Assembly (NCBI RefSeq): GCF_901827175.1
Contig: NZ_LR594662.1
Span: forward strand, 372,001-436,000
Source: Variovorax sp. RA8
Lineage (GTDB): Bacteria > Pseudomonadota > Gammaproteobacteria > Burkholderiales > Burkholderiaceae_C
Direction: 5' to 3'
Length of the DNA: 64,000 bases
The notes under the pieces are model-generated. The model was not told where the DNA came from, did no database searches, and saw only the letters and a program-made list of their open reading frames with translations. Position 1 is the stretch's first letter; each line of letters starts with the position of its first letter. Positions 1-8,036 of this stretch are shown in pieces. The translations under genes were made by a program, and so were the position numbers.

Positions 1-1
1 C

Positions 2-550
2 GCGGTACTGACCAATCCCTTCGCCGGCCGTTACGAGCCCGACATCCTGCCGATGATGGCCCTGCTCGATCCGGTGGGCGTGGACATGGCGCACCGCCTG
101 CACGGCGCGATGGACGTCCCGCTCGATCGCATCGCGACCTACGGCAAGGGCGCCATCGTCGGCGCCGCCGGAGAGCTCGAGCATGGCGCGCTGTGGCATG
201 TGCCGGGCGGCTACGCGATGCGCGAGCTGCTGGGCTGGAAGGGCGACCGCGCGGCCTACGCCGCCGGCACCGTGGACGAGAAGAAGACCGGCCAGCCGGG
301 CAACGCGCTGTCGATCGTGCCTTCGACCAAGAAGGTGGGGCCGCCCGGCGCGACCCTGGACGTGCCGCTCACGAACATCAATGCCAGCTACGTGCGTGGC
401 CAGTTCGATGCGATCGAGGTCCGCGTGCCGGGTGCGCCCGCTGCCGACGAGATCGTCTTCATCCTCGCGATGAGCACGGGCTACCGCGTGCACGAGCGTG
501 TCGGCGGCCTTCGCGCCGAGAACATCGCCAAGTGGGATGGACTGCGCTGA
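2..550 (+). CDS. AA_synth (DUF1185) family protein, 5' end outside window
   Basis: An open frame is in progress at base 2 and ends at TGA 548-550 (182 codons seen). The start lies upstream, although internal ATGs occur at 53 and 56. It resembles the next gene throughout: an NPFAGRY segment near the left edge matches NPYAGRY there, and YGKGAIVGAAGE, SIVPSTKKVGPPG, LDVPL and a C-terminal VGGLRAENI have counterparts. This is the pattern of the AA_synth/DUF1185 family, small proteins whose biochemical role is not firmly established. Forty bases separate it from its paralogue, and both precede an ABC importer, so they are probably one operon. The family assignment comes from motif memory; the function is unknown. 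Confidence 0.72.
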   Translation, partial: AVLTNPFAGRYEPDILPMMALLDPVGVDMAHRLHGAMDVPLDRIATYGKGAIVGAAGELEHGALWHVPGGYAMRELLGWKGDRAAYAAGTVDEKKTGQPGNALSIVPSTKKVGPPGATLDVPLTNINASYVRGQFDAIEVRVPGAPAADEIVFILAMSTGYRVHERVGGLRAENIAKWDGLR

Positions 551-589
551 GGCGCACCGCCCTTCACCCAGAGACAAAAGGAAAGAACC

Positions 590-1174
590 ATGAGCGCCAA
601 CATCCGCAAGCTCGTCGTGCAGATCGACGAAACCCGCAAGGAAATGGGAAAGACGATCGAGCCGCCCACGCGTCGCGCCGTCGCCATCGCGGTGATCGAG
701 AACCCGTACGCGGGCCGCTACAGCGAATCGCTCGACGAGCTGATCGCGATCGGGGAGGAGCTCGGCGCGCTGCTGGGCCAGAAGGCCGTCAAGGCGCTGG
801 GCATCGAGCCCGGCCAGGCGCAGAGCTACGGCAAGGCTGCGATCGTCGGCGAGAGCGGCGAGCCGGAGCATGCGGCGGCGATCCTGCACCCCAAGCTCGG
901 CGCGCCTTTGCGCGTGGCGGTGGAGAAGGGCGCGGCGCTGGTGCCTTCGGCGAAAAAGCGCGGCACCCTCGGCACCGCCATCGACGTGCCGCTGGGCCAC
1001 AAGGACGCGGCCTTTGTTCGCAGCCATTTCGACGCGGTCGAGGCACGCGTGTCCGATGCACCGCGCGCCAACGAGATCGTGGTCGCGGTCGCCGTGACCG
1101 ACAGCGGCCGTCCGCTGCCGCGCATCGGCGGGCTGCAGGTCTCCGAGATCAAGGGTGAGGATGGGCTCCGCTGA
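590..1174 (+). CDS. AA_synth (DUF1185) family protein
   Basis: 194 codons. ATG 590 is preceded by an AAAGGAAAG ribosome-binding site. The N-terminal arm MSANIRKLVVQIDETRKEMG is typical of the family and is followed by AVIENPYAGRY, SYGKAAIVGESGE, LVPSAKKRGTLG and a closing IGGLQVSEIKG. No signal peptide or membrane segment is visible, so it is probably cytosolic. It is the complete paralogue of the truncated gene just upstream and sits 52 bp before an ABC binding protein. Pairs of these genes next to amide or amino-acid importers suggest a catabolic role, but that is inference from position. Confidence 0.78.
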   Translation: MSANIRKLVVQIDETRKEMGKTIEPPTRRAVAIAVIENPYAGRYSESLDELIAIGEELGALLGQKAVKALGIEPGQAQSYGKAAIVGESGEPEHAAAILHPKLGAPLRVAVEKGAALVPSAKKRGTLGTAIDVPLGHKDAAFVRSHFDAVEARVSDAPRANEIVVAVAVTDSGRPLPRIGGLQVSEIKGEDGLR

Positions 1175-1226
1175 GCCTCACTGCCACCTGTCACATCCCA
1201 TCAACCATTCCAACGAGGAGTTCTCC

Positions 1227-2438
1227 ATGACCATGCGTTTCGCGTTCAGCGCGGTGTCGATTGCCGCTCTCACCCTCGCACTGATTCCCGCCGCGCAAGC
1301 GCAGGGCGTGATCAAGATCGGCGAGATCAACAGCTACAAGGCCCAGCCTGCCTTCCTCGAGCCCTACAAGAAGGGCATGGAGCTGGCGGTCGACGAGATC
1401 AACGCCGCGGGCGGAGTCAACGGCAAGAAGATCGAGCTCATCACGCGCGACGACAACGCCAATCCCGGCGACGCGGTGCGCGTGGCCGAGGAGCTGGTCT
1501 CGCGCGAGAAGGTCGACATGCTCGCGGGCACCTTCCTGTCGAACACCGGCCTGGCGGTCACCGATTTCGCCAAGCAGAAGAAGTTCTTCTTCCTGGCCGG
1601 CGAGCCGCTCACCGACAAGATCACCTGGCAGGGCGGCAACCAGTACACCTTCCGCCTGCGCCCCGGCACCTACATGCAGGCCGCGATGCTGGTGCCCGAG
1701 GCCGCCAAGCTCAAGAAGAAGCGCTGGGCGGTGGTCTACCCCAATTACGAGTACGGCCAGTCGGCCGTGGCGGCCTTCAAGAACCTGATGAAGGCGGCGC
1801 AACCCGACGTGGAGTTCGTGGCCGAGCAGGCCACGCCGCTCGGCAAGGTCGACGCTGGTAGCGTGGTGCAGGCGTTGGCCGACGCCAAGCCCGACGCGAT
1901 CTTCAACGTGCTCTTCGGCGCCGACCTCTCGAAGTTCGTGCGCGAGGGCAACACGCGCGGCCTGTTCAAGGACCGCGAGGTGGTCAGCGTGCTGACCGGC
2001 GAGCCCGAGTACATGGACCCGCTGAAGGACGAGGCGCCCAACGGCTGGATCGTGACCGGCTATCCGTGGTACGGCATCACCACGCCCGAGCACAAGAAGT
2101 TCGAGCAGGCCTACCAGGCCAAGTTCAAGGACTACCCGCGCCTGGGCTCGGTGGTGGGCTACAGCATGATCAAGTCGGCCGCCGCGGGCATTGCCAAGGC
2201 CAAAAGCACCGACACCGACAAGCTGGTCGCGGCCTTCAAGGGCCTGCAGGTCGACACGCCCTTCGGCAAGATCAGCTACCGCCCGGAAGACCACCAGTCG
2301 ACCATGGGCGCGTTCGTGGGCCGCACCAAGAACGAGGGCGGCAAGGGCGTGATGGTCAACTACGTGTACCTCGATGGCGCCGACCCCAAGTACCAGCCGC
2401 CGGTCGAAGAGCTGAAGAAGTCCCGCGCCAACGACTGA
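1227..2438 (+). CDS. branched-chain-type ABC transporter substrate-binding protein
   Basis: 403 codons. I chose ATG 1227 (GAGGAG 7 nt upstream) over the longer frame beginning at 1155 because it opens a clean Sec signal peptide: basic start, hydrophobic core, cleavage near AQAQG. The mature protein begins VIKIGEINSYKA and has GMELAVDEINAAGGVNGKKIEL, the classic periplasmic-binding-fold I (LivK-like, Peripla_BP_6) opening. It delivers a solute to the permease encoded 16 bp downstream. The ligand cannot be read from sequence. The neighbours (nicotinamidase, NicAB-like hydroxylase) make an amide or N-heterocycle as likely as a branched-chain amino acid. Confidence 0.9.
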   Translation: MTMRFAFSAVSIAALTLALIPAAQAQGVIKIGEINSYKAQPAFLEPYKKGMELAVDEINAAGGVNGKKIELITRDDNANPGDAVRVAEELVSREKVDMLAGTFLSNTGLAVTDFAKQKKFFFLAGEPLTDKITWQGGNQYTFRLRPGTYMQAAMLVPEAAKLKKKRWAVVYPNYEYGQSAVAAFKNLMKAAQPDVEFVAEQATPLGKVDAGSVVQALADAKPDAIFNVLFGADLSKFVREGNTRGLFKDREVVSVLTGEPEYMDPLKDEAPNGWIVTGYPWYGITTPEHKKFEQAYQAKFKDYPRLGSVVGYSMIKSAAAGIAKAKSTDTDKLVAAFKGLQVDTPFGKISYRPEDHQSTMGAFVGRTKNEGGKGVMVNYVYLDGADPKYQPPVEELKKSRAND

Positions 2439-2454
2439 GCCGGAGCGACGAGTC

Positions 2455-4371
2455 ATGAGTTTTTCAGGTTTCATCGTCCAGCTGCTCAACGGGCTGGCGA
2501 GCGCATCCTCGCTGTTCCTGGTGGCGGCGGGGTTGTCGCTGATCTTCGGCGTCACGCGGATCGTGAATTTCGCGCATGGCTCGTTCTTCATGGTGGGCAT
2601 CTACATCGCCTACACGCTGGTCGAGCGGCTGGGTACCGGCTTCGGCTTCTGGCCCTCGCTGGTGTTGGCGGCCCTGGCCGTGGGCGTGCTCGGCGCGTTG
2701 ATCGAAGTGGTGCTGCTGCGCCGCATCTACAAGGCACCCGAGCTCTTCCAGCTGCTGGCGACCTTCGCGCTGGTGCTGGTGATCAAGGATGCGGTGCTGT
2801 GGCTCTGGGGCCCGGACGAGCTGCTGGGTCCGCGTGCGCCCGGACTCTCCGGCTCGGTGACGCTCCTCGGGCGCCAGTTCCCGTCCTATGACCTGTTCCT
2901 GATCGTGGTCGGCCCGGTGGTGCTGGGCCTGGTGTGGATGCTGCTCACGCGCACCCGCTTCGGCACCCTGGTGCGTGCCGCCACGCAGGACCGCGAGATG
3001 GTCAGCGCGCTGGGCGTCAACCAGGCCTGGCTCTTCACTGCCGTGTTCGCGCTCGGCGCGATGCTCGCGGGCCTGGGCGGCGCGCTGCAGCTGCCGCGCG
3101 AGCCCGCCACGCTGGAGATGGACCTCAACACCATCGGCGCCGCCTTCGTGGTGGTGGTGGTGGGCGGCATGGGGTCGATCCCGGGCGCCTACGCCGCCGC
3201 GCTGCTGATCGCCGAGATCAAGGCGATCTGCATCTGGCTGGGCGTGGTCGATGTCTTCGGCCTCAGCGTCTCCTTCTCCAAGCTCACGCTGGTGGTGGAC
3301 TTCCTCGTGATGGCCGCGGTGCTGGTGTGGCGCCCTTGGGGGCTGTTCGGCCGGCCGCAGGCGCCCAGCCGCTACGTGGGCATGCAGGAGGAGCCGTTGC
3401 GCCGCCCGAGCAAGACCTACCTGGTGGCCGCCGCCATCTTCGGCCTGGTGCTGGCAGCCTTGCCGGTCTTCACGGCCGACTCGCCGTACACGATGGTGTT
3501 GATGATCGACCTGATGATCGCCGCGCTCTTCGCCACCAGCCTGCACTTCATCATGGGCCCGGCCGGCATGCACTCCTTCGGGCACGCGGCCTACTTCGGG
3601 CTCGGCGCGTACGGCGCCGCGCTGCTGGTGCGGGCGAGCGGCATGCCGATGGAGCTGGCGCTCGTCGTCGCGCCACTGGCGGCTGCGGCCGGCGCCTTCG
3701 TCTACGGCTGGTTCGCGGTGCGGCTGTCGGGCGTGTACCTGGCGATGCTGACCCTGGCCTTCGCGCAGATCACCTGGGCCATCACCTACCAGTGGGACAG
3801 CTTCACCGGCGGGAGCAACGGGCTCACGGGTGTGTGGCCGGCGGAGTGGCTTTCGGACAAGCGCGTGTACTACTGGCTCACGCTCGCGCTCGTGGCCCTC
3901 GGCGTGCTGTGGCTGCGCCGCGTCCTGTTCTCGCCCTTCGGCTATGCGCTGCGCGCGGGTCGCGACTCGACGCTGCGCGCGGACGCGATCGGCATCGACG
4001 TCAAGCGCATGCAGTGGGCGGCCTTCGTGATCGCGGGCACGGCGGCGGGGCTGGCCGGGGCGCTCTATGCGTTCTCCAAGGGCAGCATCTCGCCGGAGTC
4101 GCTGAGCGTGGGCAAGTCGGTGGATGGGCTGGTAATGGTGCTGCTGGGCGGCATCCAGACGCTCGCGGGGCCGGTCGTGGGGGCCGTCACCTTCACCTGG
4201 CTGCATGACACGGTGGCGCGCAATACCGACTACTGGCGGGCGATGCTGGGGGGGATCATCCTGCTGCTGGTTCTGCTGTTCCCGCAGGGGATCGCTGGGT
4301 TTGCGAAGCAGCTCTTCGATCGGAAGCGGCATGCGAAGGATTCCGGGGAGCTGAAGGAGGCGAAGGCATGA
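2455..4371 (+). CDS. livHM: fused LivH-LivM ABC permease
   Basis: 638 codons, about the sum of one LivH (near 300) and one LivM (near 330). Residues 1 to about 305 form a LivH-like unit with the motif GLSLIFGVTRIVNFAHG and about eight hydrophobic helices ending in RPWGLFGRPQ. A short basic linker leads to a LivM-like unit with GPAGMHSFGHAAYFGLGAYGA and FTGGSNGLTG. Both transmembrane subunits of a hydrophobic-amino-acid-type importer are therefore on one chain, a fusion seen in several beta- and alphaproteobacteria. It starts 16 bp after the binding-protein gene. The ATPase genes follow only after an 829-bp repeat-filled gap. Confidence 0.9.
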   Translation: MSFSGFIVQLLNGLASASSLFLVAAGLSLIFGVTRIVNFAHGSFFMVGIYIAYTLVERLGTGFGFWPSLVLAALAVGVLGALIEVVLLRRIYKAPELFQLLATFALVLVIKDAVLWLWGPDELLGPRAPGLSGSVTLLGRQFPSYDLFLIVVGPVVLGLVWMLLTRTRFGTLVRAATQDREMVSALGVNQAWLFTAVFALGAMLAGLGGALQLPREPATLEMDLNTIGAAFVVVVVGGMGSIPGAYAAALLIAEIKAICIWLGVVDVFGLSVSFSKLTLVVDFLVMAAVLVWRPWGLFGRPQAPSRYVGMQEEPLRRPSKTYLVAAAIFGLVLAALPVFTADSPYTMVLMIDLMIAALFATSLHFIMGPAGMHSFGHAAYFGLGAYGAALLVRASGMPMELALVVAPLAAAAGAFVYGWFAVRLSGVYLAMLTLAFAQITWAITYQWDSFTGGSNGLTGVWPAEWLSDKRVYYWLTLALVALGVLWLRRVLFSPFGYALRAGRDSTLRADAIGIDVKRMQWAAFVIAGTAAGLAGALYAFSKGSISPESLSVGKSVDGLVMVLLGGIQTLAGPVVGAVTFTWLHDTVARNTDYWRAMLGGIILLLVLLFPQGIAGFAKQLFDRKRHAKDSGELKEAKA

Positions 4372-4445
4372 TTGCCTCGGGCTTCGATTTGGGTTGGGGT
4401 AAGGGCGTCCGTTCGTTTGATTTCATGCGTTGCGCTTGTTCCGAG

Positions 4446-5115
<670 letters not shown>

Positions 5116-5153
5116 ACCCAACAGCAACGCCGAAACAAGCAAACGAGCGCCCC

Positions 5154-5188
5154 CACCTCACCCCTCCCCCACAGGGGAAGGGAGAAGG
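5154..5188. repeat. short C/G-rich hairpin repeat before livG
   Basis: CACCCCTCCCCCACAGGGGA followed by AGGGAGAAGG forms a CCCCTCCCC / GGGGAAGGG hairpin with a short loop. The same kind of unit recurs inside the nicB-like gene near 10390-10500. Its right arm supplies the purine-rich tract (GGGAGAAGGA) that acts as the livG ribosome-binding region. Confidence 0.55.
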
Positions 5189-5200
5189 ACCAAGACCCCA

Positions 5201-6004
5201 ATGAGCCTCCTCAAAGTCCAAGACCTAGGCAAGTCCTTCGGCGGCGTCAAGGCCGTCGACGGCATCAGCTTCGACCTCGCCCCCGGCGAACTGCTGGCGC
5301 TCATCGGCCCCAACGGCGCCGGCAAGTCGACCACCTTCAACATGGTCAACGGCCAGCTCAAGGCCGACCGCGGTTCGATCCTGCTCAATGGCGAAGAGCT
5401 GGTCGGCCGCAAGCCGCGCGAGATCTGGCGCATGGGCGTGGGCCGCACCTTCCAGATCGCCGAGACATTCGCCTCGCTCACCGTGGTGGAGAACGTGCAG
5501 ATGGCCCTGCTCTCGCACGATCACAAGCTGTTCTCCACCTGGCGCCGCGCCGCCGACCACAAGCGCGAGGAGGCGCTGGTGCTGCTCGACCAGGTCGGCA
5601 TGAAGGCGCAGGCCGACCGGCCCTGCAGCGTGCTCGCCTATGGCGACGTCAAGCGCGTCGAGCTCGCGATCGCGATGGCCAACTCGCCCAAGCTGCTGCT
5701 GATGGACGAACCCACCGCCGGCATGGCGCCCAAGGAGCGCAACTCGTTGATGGCCCTGACCAAGCAGCTGGTGATCGACCGCGGCATGGCCGTGCTCTTC
5801 ACCGAGCACAGCATGGACGTGGTCTTCGCGTACGCCGACCGCATGATCGTGCTGGCGCGCGGCCGCCTCATCGCGCAGGGCAAGCCGCTCGAGATCCGCG
5901 ACCATCCGAAGGTGCAGGAGGTGTACTTCGGCAGCGGCAAGACCTTCGAGAAGATTGCCGAGAAGGCAGCGGCGGTGAACGCCGCGGTAGGAGAAGCCGC
6001 ATGA
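5201..6004 (+). CDS. livG: ABC transporter ATP-binding protein LivG-like
   Basis: 267 codons from ATG 5201. The frame opens earlier (5030), but that part is inside the repeat and reads as repeat-derived sequence, whereas MSLLKVQDLGKSFGGVKAVD is a normal LivG start. Walker A is GPNGAGKST, Walker B is LLLMDEPTAGM, and an H-loop is present (FTEHSMDVVF). The signature segment reads AYGDVKRVE rather than LSYGQQR, a modest deviation from the usual form. It energises the fused permease. The stop codon overlaps the livF start (ATGA, 6001-6004), indicating translational coupling. Confidence 0.9.
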   Translation: MSLLKVQDLGKSFGGVKAVDGISFDLAPGELLALIGPNGAGKSTTFNMVNGQLKADRGSILLNGEELVGRKPREIWRMGVGRTFQIAETFASLTVVENVQMALLSHDHKLFSTWRRAADHKREEALVLLDQVGMKAQADRPCSVLAYGDVKRVELAIAMANSPKLLLMDEPTAGMAPKERNSLMALTKQLVIDRGMAVLFTEHSMDVVFAYADRMIVLARGRLIAQGKPLEIRDHPKVQEVYFGSGKTFEKIAEKAAAVNAAVGEAA

Positions 6005-6735
6005 GCTCCCACGAACAACTGCTCGAAGCCAAGGCCCTGTGCGCCTGGTACGGCGCGGCGCAGATCCTCTATGACGTCGATCTCGAAGTGCGGCGCGGCG
6101 AAGTGGTGGCGCTGATGGGCCGCAATGGCGCCGGCAAGTCCACCACGCTCAAGGCGCTGATCGGCATGCTGGGCAAGCGCCGCGGCGCGGTGCGCTTCCT
6201 GGGCCATGACATCTCGAAGAGCGAGCCGCACCACGCGGCCAAGCTGGGCCTGGGCTTCGTGCCCGAAGACCGGCGCGTGTTCACCGACCTCACGGTGATG
6301 GAGAACCTCGAAGTCGGCAAGCAGGCTCCGCGCCGCTGGTCCGACGGCAGCGATGCGCCGCTGTGGACGCCCGAGCGCCTGTTCAAGCTCTTTCCCAACC
6401 TTGGCGAGATGCCGAACCGCCCGGGCGGGCGCATGAGCGGCGGCGAACAGCAGATGCTGACCGTGGCGCGCACGCTGATGGGCAACCCCTACCTGGTGCT
6501 GCTCGACGAGCCCTCCGAAGGCGTGGCGCCGGTGATCGTCGAGCAGATGGCCAACATGATCCTCGAGCTCAAGGCGCAGGGCGTGAGCATCCTGCTGTCG
6601 GAGCAGAACATGCACTTCGCCGAGCTGGTCTCCGACCGCGCCTACGTGCTGGAGAAGGGGCAGATCCGCTACCAGGCCCCGATGGCCGATCTCGCGACCA
6701 ACGAGGAAGTGCGTCGGGCGTACCTGTCCGTCTGA
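6001..6735 (+). CDS. livF: ABC transporter ATP-binding protein LivF-like
   Basis: 244 codons, the usual LivF length. Walker A GRNGAGKST, signature MSGGEQQM, Walker B LVLLDEPSEG and the LivF-typical phrase GLGFVPEDRRVFTDLTVMENL are all present. It completes the importer: two ATPases, one fused permease and one binding protein. The start overlaps the livG stop by four bases and its own stop is 23 bp before the nicotinamidase gene, so the transporter and that enzyme are likely co-transcribed. Confidence 0.9.
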   Translation: MSSHEQLLEAKALCAWYGAAQILYDVDLEVRRGEVVALMGRNGAGKSTTLKALIGMLGKRRGAVRFLGHDISKSEPHHAAKLGLGFVPEDRRVFTDLTVMENLEVGKQAPRRWSDGSDAPLWTPERLFKLFPNLGEMPNRPGGRMSGGEQQMLTVARTLMGNPYLVLLDEPSEGVAPVIVEQMANMILELKAQGVSILLSEQNMHFAELVSDRAYVLEKGQIRYQAPMADLATNEEVRRAYLSV

Positions 6736-6758
6736 TTTTTTGTCGAGGAGCGAACACC

Positions 6759-7484
6759 ATGCATGACACGTACCGCAGAGCCTTTCTCCAGTCCGCCGCC
6801 GCCCTGAGCCTCACCGGCCTTTCGATGCCGCTGTTCGCGGCTGCGAAGATCAAGCCCTCCGACAGGTCGGCGCTGATCGTGGTCGACGTGCAGAACTGCT
6901 TCGTCGACGGCGGCACGCTGCCCGTGAAGGGTGGCGCGGACGTGGTGCCCGTGATCAACAAGCTCTCCACCGCCTTCGAGAACATCGTGCTCACGCAGGA
7001 CTGGCACACCCAGGGCCACGCCTCCTTCGCGAGCGCGCATGCGGGGCAGAAGCCCTTCAGCAGCATCAAGCTCGGCTATGGCAACCAGGTGCTGTGGCCC
7101 GACCACTGCGTGCAGGGCACGGAAGACGCAGCCCTGCACAAGGACCTGAAGCTGCCGAGCGCGCAGCTGATCATCCGCAAGGGCTACCACAAGGGCGTCG
7201 ACAGCTACTCGGCCTTCGAGGAGGCCGACCGCAAGACGCCCACGGGACTGGCCGGCTATCTCAAGCAGCGCGGCATCAAGACCGTGTTCGTCACCGGACT
7301 GGCGACCGACTTCTGCGTGGCCTGGACTGCGCTCGATGCGCGCAAGGCCGGTTTCGAAGCCTACGTGATCGAGGACGCGACCCGGGCCATCGACCTGAAC
7401 GGCTCGCTCGCCAAGGCCTGGAAGGAGATGCAGGCCAAGGGGGTCAAGCGCATCCAGTCCGGCGACATCGAGATCAGTGCCTGA
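6759..7484 (+). CDS. putative exported nicotinamidase (isochorismatase fold)
   Basis: 241 codons from ATG 6759, with GAGGAG seven bases upstream. Residues 1-28 carry a TAT-like signal (YRRAFLQS, then a hydrophobic stretch ending LFAAA). The mature part is PncA-like: catalytic Asp in VVDVQNCF, metal-binding DWHTQGHASF plus a later H, Lys in RKGYHKGVDSYSAF, and the Cys nucleophile in TGLATDFCVAWT. The predicted reaction is nicotinamide to nicotinate plus ammonia; pyrazinamide is hydrolysed by the same family. An exported form is unusual, since PncA is normally cytosolic. It lies directly before the NicAB-like genes, whose substrate would be nicotinate. Confidence 0.82.
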   Translation: MHDTYRRAFLQSAAALSLTGLSMPLFAAAKIKPSDRSALIVVDVQNCFVDGGTLPVKGGADVVPVINKLSTAFENIVLTQDWHTQGHASFASAHAGQKPFSSIKLGYGNQVLWPDHCVQGTEDAALHKDLKLPSAQLIIRKGYHKGVDSYSAFEEADRKTPTGLAGYLKQRGIKTVFVTGLATDFCVAWTALDARKAGFEAYVIEDATRAIDLNGSLAKAWKEMQAKGVKRIQSGDIEISA

Positions 7485-7500
7485 AGGACCTGCGCGCTTG

Positions 7501-7980
7501 ATGCCGGAACTCGCCTTCAAGGTCAACGGACGCGAGATCGAGCTTTCCGTATCCGCGCAGGCCTCGCTGCTGCATGTGCTGCGCAACGATCTCTCGCTCA
7601 ACGGTCCCAAGTACGGCTGCGGCCTCGGCCAGTGCGGGGCCTGCACGGTGTGGGTCGACGGCGTGGCGGCGCGGGCCTGCGTGATTCCGGCCCATGGCGT
7701 GGCCGGCCGCGCGATCACCACGCTCGAAGGACTCGGCTCGCGCGACAACTGGCATCCCGTGCAGCAGGCCTTCGAGCAGGCCCAGGCCGCGCAGTGCGGC
7801 TACTGCCTCAACGGAATGGTGATGCAGGCCGCCGCGCTGCTGGCGCGCGAGCCGCACCCCAGCGATGCGCGCATCCGGGCGGAGCTGTCGGGCAACCTGT
7901 GCCGTTGCGGCACGCACGTGGAGATCCTGGCCGCGGTGCAAGTTGCGGCGCTGCGGATGGCCAAGGACGAGACGACGTGA
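7501..7980 (+). CDS. (2Fe-2S) small subunit of molybdenum hydroxylase, NicA-like
   Basis: 159 codons. ATG 7501 (AAGGA 12 nt upstream) is preferred; an in-frame GTG at 7477 inside the previous gene is possible. The N-terminal plant-ferredoxin-type cluster motif is CGLGQCGACTV plus a later Cys, and the second cluster is held by AQCGYCLNGM and NLCRCGT. The protein belongs to the isoquinoline 1-oxidoreductase / nicotinate dehydrogenase small-subunit family, which passes electrons between the Mo centre and downstream haems. The TGA stop overlaps the GTG of the large subunit, which here begins inside the 60-bp MSRTA repeat. Confidence 0.87.
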   Translation: MPELAFKVNGREIELSVSAQASLLHVLRNDLSLNGPKYGCGLGQCGACTVWVDGVAARACVIPAHGVAGRAITTLEGLGSRDNWHPVQQAFEQAQAAQCGYCLNGMVMQAAALLAREPHPSDARIRAELSGNLCRCGTHVEILAAVQVAALRMAKDETT

Positions 7981-8036
7981 GCCGCACGGCCGTTCCGAAG
8001 GCGAATAGCACCGCAGCCGAAGACGAAGGTACTCCA
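7977..8036 (+). repeat. 60-bp MSRTA coupling element, copy A (nicA-nicB junction)
   Basis: The unit begins GTGAGCCGCACGGCCGTTCC and ends GAAGGTACTCCA just before another GTGA. Its first four bases are the stop/start overlap of the two subunit genes. It is in frame with the downstream gene and adds VSRTAVPKANSTAAEDEGTP to it. Near-identical units occur at 43748-43867 (tandem) and 56140-56199, with variants at 43062-43127, 36861-36902 and 57905-57921. Confidence 0.85.

Noticed and set aside
2464..4332. Long open frame on the minus strand opposite the fused permease gene
   Set aside because: Composition is His/Arg/Gln-rich, typical of antisense frames in GC-rich genes, and the plus strand encodes a fully recognisable LivHM.
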